Of a stretch of 7,191 bases of DNA, positions 1 to 4,737 are shown piece by piece. This DNA comes from Candidatus Woesearchaeota archaeon (GTDB lineage Archaea; Nanobdellota; Nanobdellia; Woesearchaeales; SKIA01): contig SKXU01000006.1 in assembly GCA_007128245.1 (NCBI GenBank), forward strand, positions 1 through 7,191, given 5' to 3'. The translations under genes and the position numbers were made by a program. The notes under the pieces are model-generated. The model was not told where the DNA came from. It did not search any database and worked only from the letters and a program-made list of their open reading frames with translations. How positions within the stretch are numbered: the first letter of the stretch is position 1; the number at the start of each line of letters is the position of its first letter.

Positions 1-691
1 AAGTACGATCCAAAAAGTCTTGCGTATCATTTCTTCGTTGGTCTATAATGCCACGAGCAGCGTCAATTGGACGTCCAAAAAATAAGTCAATCACATCCTG
101 CACGGTAGGAGGTTCGTATTGAGGTGTTTCCATCGCGGCGATAGGAGTAACGGCAAAGACGGCAAAAACTACCCACATAAGATGAAAGAGAATGGCGCCC
201 CAAGCCAGAGCATTGATTATCTGAAAAATCAGTTTTAAGGCTCCGGAATTGCTTTGGCGCAAAGCGTTCACCAAAAAGTTAGGCCAGCTAGCAAAGTAGA
301 GTACGGCAACAGCAAACCAAGGAAGACGCCCCGCATCAGGATTAATATATCCAAACAGCTCAAGAGCCACAGTACCCAAAAAGCCAGTTCCTATGCGATT
401 CACAAGCACGTTAGCAAAGAGTTGCAGTGCATACGGCAGAAATACCGCGACAGCAGTGTACCCAAATATTTTTCTCAACGCAGTCTTGTTATCATAGACG
501 CGCTGCAGACGCGGAAACATCAGACCCCCAACAAATCCATAAAGACTGAAGAGAATGCTCATGGTCGTGGCGTTTCTCGCAAGCCCTAAAACGAAAATAT
601 CATACAAGAACAGACCAATCAAAATAAAGCTAGAAAGAACAAAGAGTCCATCAGAGCCTAGTTCTGCGAATCTATCAAGTGCATCAGCCAT
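1..691 (-). CDS. Polytopic membrane protein, function unknown (partial, runs off left edge)
   Basis: The reading frame is open from an ATG at 691 to the window edge, giving 230 residues with no stop. The next codons upstream are CTC, GTA and then TGA at 700-698, so this ATG is the first possible one. A GGGTGAG Shine-Dalgarno-like site lies about six bases before it. The protein is strongly hydrophobic, with about five membrane segments near residues 15-38, 42-60, 74-97, 123-143 and 152-182. A more polar tail begins METPQYEPP and contains a possible amphipathic helix (VQDVIDLFFGRPID), then a charged stretch rich in R, N and D. The gene follows the anchored beta-rich protein gene after 15 bases, so the two are very likely cotranscribed and may act together. 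I recognise no family motif or catalytic residue. It could be a channel, a transporter-like protein or a surface-assembly factor. It being a real gene is well supported; its function is unknown. Confidence 0.8.
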   Translation of the reverse strand, partial: MADALDRFAELGSDGLFVLSSFILIGLFLYDIFVLGLARNATTMSILFSLYGFVGGLMFPRLQRVYDNKTALRKIFGYTAVAVFLPYALQLFANVLVNRIGTGFLGTVALELFGYINPDAGRLPWFAVAVLYFASWPNFLVNALRQSNSGALKLIFQIINALAWGAILFHLMWVVFAVFAVTPIAAMETPQYEPPTVQDVIDLFFGRPIDAARGIIDQRRNDTQDFLDRT

Positions 692-706
692 GAGTACTCA
701 CCCACA
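692..706 (-). promoter_or_regulatory. Shine-Dalgarno region of the distal membrane-protein gene
   Basis: On the minus strand the 15-base gap between the two leftward genes reads GTGGGTGAGTACTC before the ATG at 691. GGTGAG matches the archaeal anti-Shine-Dalgarno sequence and leaves about six bases to the start. There is no TATA-like element in the gap, which fits translation from a shared operon transcript. Confidence 0.6.
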
Positions 707-1870
707 TCATCCGTATAGCACTTCCATAGCAACCACATGAGGATTTGACTCAAGAACAGACACGACATTCTGTCCGGGGCGCACAAAGGAAGTGATAGGA
801 GCAGAAAATGACATGCGATGCGTTCTGAACGCAAGATCCTCATTATTTACGCGCACCATACCCTCAGCACCGGGTTGCTGAAATGTGAGGCGCATATGGA
901 AGTTTCCCCCGTCAGAAATCACTCTGTTATACAGTTCTTGAGAGATGATAAACGAATCAAGAGGAATCTCAGTGGTACGATGAATAATAAACGCGGCGTC
1001 ATAGATGGTGTACTGGCCAGCATCCACGCTCCACACAAGCGTATTCTCATCTTCTTGAATACGAGAGACGCCCAAATCAACCGTGACAGGCATTCCACAC
1101 TCAGGAACACCAGCATAAATCGTTTGACCATTAAAACGGGCAGTGAGCCGTCCAGCAGGCTCTTGACACTCAGCAATAAACACGAGTTGCGCAGCATCCA
1201 CCGAATCACGATCGCGCACCACGACACGTTGCGTGAAGTCAGCAAGCTCAAGAGACGTCACATCACCAGTGATACGTACTTCAGAAAGCGAGTAGCGATG
1301 CGTATCCCAGAAACGAAAACCCACACTGGAAACTGAGAACTCAAGCTCGTTATGCGACTCAAGCAAATTCTGTGGAAGACGCAACGGAGCGGGCTGGCGC
1401 TGCGTGATTGCGCTATCAAAAATTACTTGTCCGTTCAGACGAATACGCAGGGAACCATGGCCTTCTCGAACAATAAACGAGAGATAGACATTATCTGTTG
1501 AAGCAGTAGGAAGAGAAAACGTCATGGGTTGGACATCTTGATGAAATACTGAGCGCTCAACCATAAGTCCAGAACGCTCAGACAAGACATCCCCCGAAGT
1601 GACGGTACGCACGGTAAACACCGGAAGATTACGCTGCTCAGAAGGACGAGGAGTAAACACCTCGGGCTGGGTCGAATACAAGACCTGCAACGACGGAGCA
1701 GCAGGGCCTGAAGGAGGAACTCCTGGCTGCCCAGGCTGAGACGGAGCAGTCTCACCCAACAAAATCGCTCGCTGATCAGGAGGTAAAAAAAGCACGTACA
1801 AAATGATGAGCAGCGCAATAAGTACCACTAAAACTGCTGCTCCCGCTTGTGCCCTCGTGGCCTTCACCAT
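707..1870 (-). CDS. Membrane-anchored extracytoplasmic beta-rich protein with three internal repeats, function unknown
   Basis: This 387-residue protein begins MVKATRAQAG and has one hydrophobic segment (about residues 10-29), best read as a signal anchor with the C-terminus outside. A Pro/Gly/Ser-rich linker (about 40-60) follows, then a beta-strand-rich region to the end. That region appears to hold three diverged copies of one unit. Each has a hairpin like IRLNGQVIF (143-151), ARFNGQTIY (244-252) or VRVNNEDLAF (339-348). About 20-30 residues later comes an N-containing strand like HNELEFSV, ENTLVWSV or GQNVVSVL, then a closing strand. This resembles a jelly-roll or galactose-binding-like sandwich, but that fold is inferred. 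Cys235 and Cys258 in copy two could form a disulfide. The start has no Shine-Dalgarno site and a TATA element lies about 26 bases upstream, implying a leaderless message. It heads an operon with the polytopic membrane protein. Function unknown; a surface-exposed adhesion, binding or scaffold role is possible. Confidence 0.85.
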   Translation of the reverse strand: MVKATRAQAGAAVLVVLIALLIILYVLFLPPDQRAILLGETAPSQPGQPGVPPSGPAAPSLQVLYSTQPEVFTPRPSEQRNLPVFTVRTVTSGDVLSERSGLMVERSVFHQDVQPMTFSLPTASTDNVYLSFIVREGHGSLRIRLNGQVIFDSAITQRQPAPLRLPQNLLESHNELEFSVSSVGFRFWDTHRYSLSEVRITGDVTSLELADFTQRVVVRDRDSVDAAQLVFIAECQEPAGRLTARFNGQTIYAGVPECGMPVTVDLGVSRIQEDENTLVWSVDAGQYTIYDAAFIIHRTTEIPLDSFIISQELYNRVISDGGNFHMRLTFQQPGAEGMVRVNNEDLAFRTHRMSFSAPITSFVRPGQNVVSVLESNPHVVAMEVLYG

Positions 1871-1888
1871 AAGGATAACCCGACAAAA

Positions 1889-1902
1889 CTATATATATAA
1901 AT
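1889..1902. promoter_or_regulatory. Shared bidirectional TATA element between divergent operons
   Basis: The 49-base gap between the divergent start codons holds an alternating TATATATATAA tract at 1890-1900. Read leftward it gives ACATTTATATATATAG, containing the classic archaeal box TTTATATA; read rightward it gives AAAACTATATATA. The tract centre is about 1895, which is also the midpoint between the leftward ATG (first base 1870) and the pelA ATG (first base 1920). Archaeal transcription usually starts about 25 bases from the box centre, so both transcripts should begin at or very near their start codons. Neither start has a Shine-Dalgarno site. One TBP site therefore probably serves both directions. 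Confidence 0.75.
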
Positions 1903-1919
1903 GTTCTTCTTTAAGAATC

Positions 1920-2939
1920 ATGCAGCTTCTTGAAGAAAAAGCCCGAGAAGGGTTTGTACGTGTACGCGTAGAACACCTTGACGACCTGTGGGAACTCACC
2001 CACATCATCGCAGAAGATGATGAAATAAGCGGTAAGACAGAAAGAAAAATAACGCTAGGAGAAGACCGCACAAAATCCATTCGTAAAACAATGCAATTGA
2101 GCGTGCGCGTAGTAAAACTAGAACTTGAGCACGATGCGCTACGCGTACAAGGAGTCATCACCCAAGGACCAGAGGACTTAGTGAGCTTTGGAGACCACCA
2201 CAGCTTCTCGCTCACGCCAGGAGAAGAGTTCGGACTCAAAAAACAATGGGATCCACTCACGCGAGCGCGCTTTGAAAAGGCGCTTGACGCCAAACCACTG
2301 AATGTACTATTGGTGACCTTTGATAGAGAACAAGCACACTTTGCAGAACTGACCCGCAGAGGATACGACATGCTCACCACTTTGCAAGGAGACGTCGCGA
2401 AAAAAGCTCCTGGAGGCGGCAATGAAAACTTTTGGAAAAGCATTGCAACAGCAATACACGATATTGACGCAAAAAAAGCGTATGCACGCATCGTCATCGC
2501 AAGCCCAGCATTCTGGACGGAATACTTACTGCGCACACTCCCAAAAGACATTGCAAAAAAAACGATTACCGCAACAGTAGGACACGTAGGTGCGCAAGCA
2601 ATGAGAGAGCTTGCGCAAAGACCAGAGGTCATGCAAGCACTCAAAGAAGACGCAACACTGCAAGAAGAAGCACTGCTCGCACAAGTACTCTCCGCAATCG
2701 CACAAGACAGCGGCTGCTACGGAATTGATGAATGCGAAGAAAAAGCATCTCTTGGACAAATACACACACTTATTGTAAGCCAAGACACACTTCAGCGCAT
2801 GCGAGAAGATAACACGCACGAACGATTATATGATATCCTCAAAACAGTAGAGAACACAGGAGGAAGCACACGTCTTCTTGAGCATCAAACGCAACAATTA
2901 GACGCGCTAGGAGGAGTTGCTGGAGTGCTTCGATGGTAG
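1920..2939 (+). CDS. pelA: Pelota/Dom34 family mRNA surveillance and ribosome-rescue protein
   Basis: Archaeal Pelota is an eRF1-like protein that enters the A site of stalled ribosomes. With aEF1-alpha and ABCE1 it splits them, acting in the cytoplasm. The 339-residue product matches the family in length and layout. The Sm-like N-terminal domain (about 1-125) carries VRVEHLDDLWEL (15-26), VQGVITQGPEDLVSFGDHHS (76-95) and LTPGEEFGLKKQW (98-110). The central domain (about 127-255) begins NVLLVTFDREQAHFAEL. The C-terminal L7Ae-like domain (about 256-339) contains YGIDECEEKASLGQIHTLIVS and ends LGGVAGVLRW, like other Pelotas. The start at 1920 gives the usual family N-terminus. A longer frame from 1803 would add 39 atypical residues lying antisense to the divergent gene and upstream of the promoter. 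There is no Shine-Dalgarno site, so the message is probably leaderless. The last 7 bases overlap the methyltransferase gene. Confidence 0.95.
   Translation: MQLLEEKAREGFVRVRVEHLDDLWELTHIIAEDDEISGKTERKITLGEDRTKSIRKTMQLSVRVVKLELEHDALRVQGVITQGPEDLVSFGDHHSFSLTPGEEFGLKKQWDPLTRARFEKALDAKPLNVLLVTFDREQAHFAELTRRGYDMLTTLQGDVAKKAPGGGNENFWKSIATAIHDIDAKKAYARIVIASPAFWTEYLLRTLPKDIAKKTITATVGHVGAQAMRELAQRPEVMQALKEDATLQEEALLAQVLSAIAQDSGCYGIDECEEKASLGQIHTLIVSQDTLQRMREDNTHERLYDILKTVENTGGSTRLLEHQTQQLDALGGVAGVLRW
2922..2927 (+). promoter_or_regulatory. Shine-Dalgarno site of the methyltransferase gene, inside pelA
   Basis: GGAGTG lies within the last codons of pelA, five to seven bases before the ATG at 2933. Because the ATG sits inside the pelA stop context (ATGGTAGA), ribosomes finishing pelA could restart here, which would couple the translation of both proteins. 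A second GGAGGAG run at 2910-2916 is farther away and less well placed. Confidence 0.6.
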
Positions 2940-3757
2940 ACCTTGTAGAAAAAATCATAGATAAAAAAGAACTCAGAGGAATTTCTCTCTCATTTGCCCA
3001 GCAGCACGTGCACGAATGGCTCAAAAAGCATCCAGAGGCAGAAAAGGAATACGAGCAAGATCCCGAACGATTTTATAAGAAAAAACACTTCCAAAAAATG
3101 CGCTCAGACATCCGAGAGCACCTGCGACGAGTCTACGGAGTCTTCTTCACAGACAAATACCCTGCGAAACGTGAACACGCAATCACTCAGCTCATCCAGG
3201 AACCTACAACACAAAGAGCACGAGACGTTCTTGAGATTCATCGATCTACCAGCGAGCGCCTGCCGTATTATGACTCGCTCTACCAACAACTCTTCACCAT
3301 CACGGGAAAACCAGAAAGTATACTCGACCTTGGGTGCGGGTACAATCCCTTCAGTTACCCATTTCTGGGCGTGAAGTGTGCGTATCACAGCGTCGACATC
3401 GCATGCGAAGACCTTGCACTTGTCGGAGCATTTCACGCATCACTAGGTATTGAGCACTCGCAACATTGCATGGATCTAACGCGCTCAGAAACCGTACAGG
3501 CCCTTCCTTTTGCAGATGTAACCTTTGCGTTCAAAGTCTTTGACAGCCTTGAAGAAAAAGAATGGGGTCGCGTACAGGCACTTCTTCAGGGCATTACTAC
3601 CAACTGGCTTATCGCGTCATTTCCCACAAAAAGTATTGGGCAAAAAAAAGATATTGGCCCGCGCACATGGTTTGAAAAACTTGTTACCGACAAAGTACGA
3701 GGACGAGTTACTCTTCCGAATGAACAGTTTCTAATAATCACCCTCAAGAAAAGATAG
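2933..3757 (+). CDS. Arm/FmrO-type 16S rRNA (probable guanine-1405-N7) methyltransferase homologue
   Basis: The product is 274 residues, close to ArmA, RmtB and Sgm (roughly 250-275). From memory it aligns along its length with this SAM-dependent family, which methylates N7 of G1405 in helix 44 of 16S rRNA. The residues seen are IHRSTSERL (102-110; compare IHSSTNERV in ArmA), the SAM-binding motif SILDLGCGYNPF (129-140; compare SVLDLACGLNPF), acidic VDI (154-156), FKVFDSLE (200-207; compare FKLLPLLE in RmtB), SFPTKSIG (229-236; compare SFPTRSLG), WFEKL (246-250) and a C-terminal NEQFLIITLKK. A charged, helical N-terminal part (about 1-80) matches the family's RNA-binding extension. All core motifs are present, so the enzyme is probably active. 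It overlaps pelA by 7 bases and has its own Shine-Dalgarno site. The exact target base is inferred, not shown. A housekeeping rRNA-modification role is as likely as drug resistance. Confidence 0.85.
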   Translation: MVDLVEKIIDKKELRGISLSFAQQHVHEWLKKHPEAEKEYEQDPERFYKKKHFQKMRSDIREHLRRVYGVFFTDKYPAKREHAITQLIQEPTTQRARDVLEIHRSTSERLPYYDSLYQQLFTITGKPESILDLGCGYNPFSYPFLGVKCAYHSVDIACEDLALVGAFHASLGIEHSQHCMDLTRSETVQALPFADVTFAFKVFDSLEEKEWGRVQALLQGITTNWLIASFPTKSIGQKKDIGPRTWFEKLVTDKVRGRVTLPNEQFLIITLKKR

Positions 3758-3773
3758 TGTTTCACCCAAACAC
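3757..3773 (+). terminator. Perfect 6-bp hairpin at the methyltransferase stop, possible weak terminator
   Basis: GTGTTT, a CACCC loop and AAACAC form a perfect six-base-pair stem whose first base is the last base of the TAG stop codon. No T-tract follows, so it is not a typical archaeal terminator. It may instead protect the 3' end or aid termination. With a stem this short and AT-containing, chance is possible. Confidence 0.3.
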
Positions 3774-3782
3774 AACAGTAAC

Positions 3783-3792
3783 ATATTTATAG
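3783..3792 (+). promoter_or_regulatory. TATA box of the TrmB-type regulator gene
   Basis: ATATTTATAG, with the core TTTATA at 3786-3791, sits in the only AT-rich part of the 98-base gap before the regulator. Transcription would be expected to begin near 3812-3816. That leaves a leader of about 40 bases before the ATG at 3856, unlike the leaderless starts elsewhere in the window. Confidence 0.55.
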
Positions 3793-3799
3793 CAGGAGG

Positions 3800-3811
3800 A
3801 GGTTATGACCT
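3800..3811. promoter_or_regulatory. Imperfect palindrome between TATA box and expected transcription start, candidate operator
   Basis: AGGTTATGACCT has AGGT/ACCT half-sites around four central bases. A related GGT...GACC arrangement recurs at 3822-3833 (GGTGAGTAGACC, partly overlapping the hairpin bases). Such a site just downstream of the TATA box would let a bound repressor block initiation. Autoregulation by the adjacent TrmB-type protein is a natural guess. The sequence does not match the TACT-N3-AGTA glycolytic TrmB motif known from Thermococcales, so the binding protein is unknown. Confidence 0.3.
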
Positions 3812-3819
3812 GTAGATAA

Positions 3820-3846
3820 GGGGTGAGTAGACCCTGTCATGGGGGA
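3820..3846 (+). promoter_or_regulatory. Foldable leader with Shine-Dalgarno-like G-run before the TrmB-type gene
   Basis: The leader holds GGGGT (3820-3824), ACCC (3831-3834) and GGGGG (3841-3845). ACCC can pair with the first G-run (four pairs plus one wobble, loop GAGTAG). Its CCC can instead pair with the second G-run, which is the only Shine-Dalgarno-like sequence before the ATG at 3856 (spacing about 9-10 bases). The two pairings exclude each other, so the leader could in principle hide or free the ribosome site. The stems are short and the idea is speculative. Confidence 0.3.
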
Positions 3847-3855
3847 AAAAGACAT

Positions 3856-4662
3856 ATGATCGTAAAAGAAGAATTTTTGAGCAAGCTACGCAGGTACTTT
3901 AACCTGAACTTGTATGAAGTAAAGATTTGGACTGCGCTACTCTCACGAGGAGTAAGTACCGCAGGAGAACTCTCAGACATTGCAAACGTGCCACGGTCAA
4001 GAAGTTATGACGTTCTTGAAAGCCTTGAGAAAAAAGGATTCGTCATCATGAAGCTTGGCAAGCCAATCAAGTATATTGCAGTACCACCACAAGAAGTGCT
4101 TGAGCGAGTAAAAAAGAATGTACGCCAAGAAGCAGAAGAGCAAGTACAAAAACTTGTCGAGCTTAAGAGCACAGACATCATCAACGAACTCAACAACTTG
4201 CACACACAAGGAGTAGAACTCGTTGAACCAAGCGACCTGTCAGGAAGTCTAAAAGGAAGACACAACCTGTACAACCACCTAGAACTCACGATTCGAGGAG
4301 CCGAAGAAACAGTAACTATTGCGACGACCGCAGAAGGGTTTTTGAGAAAAGCAGAGATGCTCAAACCAATCTTTGAACAACTCGTAAAACGAGGAGTAAA
4401 GATCCGCATCGCCGCACCAATTACTGATGAAACAAAAAAGATGGTGAAACTGCTTGAGGGACTCGCAGAAGTACGAGAAGCAAAAACAAAAGCACGATTT
4501 ATCATCGTAGACAGCAAAGAACTCGTATTCATGATCATGGACGACGCAGAAATCCACCCAACCTACGACGTAGGCATCTGGATTAACACACCATTTTTTG
4601 CGTCAGCACTCGAAGGATACTTCGAGATCGCATGGAACGAGCTCAAAAAAATCAAGGCGTAA
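3856..4662 (+). CDS. TrmB-family transcriptional regulator
   Basis: The 268-residue product has the TrmB layout. An N-terminal winged helix (about 10-75) includes LNLYEVKIWTALLSRG, the recognition-helix region NVPRSRSYDVLESLEKKGFV (44-63) and a wing ending KPIKYIAVPP. A charged coiled-coil helix (about 78-115) probably mediates dimerisation. The C-terminal domain (about 132-268) has LKGRHNLYNHLELTIRGAEE, strand-rich IATTAEGF and IRIAAPIT, then FIIVDSKELVFMI, as in the PLD-like effector-binding half of TrmB proteins. TrmB proteins usually sense sugars or related metabolites and regulate transport or metabolism, but no such genes adjoin here and the ligand is unknown. The ATG at 3856 is preferred over an in-frame GTG at 3823. 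It starts the conserved domain directly and follows a G-rich site, whereas the extra 11 residues would be unlike the family. It has its own promoter and terminator, so it is a single-gene unit. Confidence 0.9.
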   Translation: MIVKEEFLSKLRRYFNLNLYEVKIWTALLSRGVSTAGELSDIANVPRSRSYDVLESLEKKGFVIMKLGKPIKYIAVPPQEVLERVKKNVRQEAEEQVQKLVELKSTDIINELNNLHTQGVELVEPSDLSGSLKGRHNLYNHLELTIRGAEETVTIATTAEGFLRKAEMLKPIFEQLVKRGVKIRIAAPITDETKKMVKLLEGLAEVREAKTKARFIIVDSKELVFMIMDDAEIHPTYDVGIWINTPFFASALEGYFEIAWNELKKIKA

Positions 4663-4690
4663 ACACGCCACTATTTTTTCTTTTCTTTCA
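4656..4690 (+). terminator. Hairpin plus T-tract terminator of the TrmB-type gene
   Basis: GGCGT (4656-4660), loop AAAC and ACGCC (4665-4669) make a perfect five-base-pair GC-rich stem whose 5' arm ends on the first base of the TAA stop. A pyrimidine tract, ATTTTTTCTTTTCTTTC (4673-4689), follows three bases later. The T-tract alone would be a good archaeal terminator; the stem makes it look like a bacterial intrinsic terminator. Confidence 0.7.
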
Positions 4691-4705
4691 CCTTCTCCAA
4701 GCAAC

Positions 4706-4714
4706 CATTATAAA
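4706..4714 (+). promoter_or_regulatory. TATA box of the pheS-pheT operon
   Basis: CATTATAAA lies between the upstream T-tract and the pheS ATG. Its centre, about 4710, is 27-28 bases before the ATG at 4738, so transcription should start at or within a few bases of the start codon. No Shine-Dalgarno sequence is present in the intervening CGACCGTTCTTCACACCCCG region, consistent with a leaderless message. Confidence 0.65.
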
Positions 4715-4737
4715 CGACCGTTCTTCACACCCCGATA

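Noticed and set aside
254..589. Plus-strand open frame of 111 codons
   Set aside because: It is rich in K, R, S, Q and H with no domain pattern, and it is the antisense shadow of the hydrophobic minus-strand membrane protein.
818..1336. Plus-strand open frame of 172 codons
   Set aside because: It is antisense to the anchored beta-repeat protein, its composition is low in structure, and it has no promoter or ribosome site.
1803..1919. A 39-residue N-terminal extension of Pelota from an upstream in-frame ATG at 1803
   Set aside because: It lies antisense to the start of the divergent gene and upstream of the TATA element. It is unlike any Pelota N-terminus, whereas the ATG at 1920 gives the normal family start.
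1889..2644. Minus-strand open frame of 251 codons opposite pelA
   Set aside because: It is a Ser/Cys-rich shadow translation of a clearly conserved gene on the other strand. Its length reflects the codon use of pelA rather than coding constraint.
2933..3757. Recent transfer of a plasmid aminoglycoside-resistance gene
   Set aside because: The gene overlaps pelA, shares the composition of its neighbours and has no mobile element nearby. The differences from ArmA and RmtB are large, so a recent acquisition is not supported.
3805..3819. A tiny open frame (ATG ACC TGT AGA TAA) after GGAGGAGG upstream of the regulator gene
   Set aside because: It probably lies before the transcription start expected from the TATA box at 3786-3791. 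Its Shine-Dalgarno spacing is also too short, so the sequence is better read as part of a palindromic DNA site.
3823..3855. An 11-residue extension of the TrmB-type regulator from a GTG at 3823
   Set aside because: The residues (MSRPCHGGKRH) do not fit the family, and a better-placed ATG with a G-rich upstream site lies at 3856.
4005..4538. Minus-strand open frame of 177 codons opposite the TrmB-type gene
   Set aside because: It is a Ser/Phe-rich antisense shadow with no family features and no promoter.
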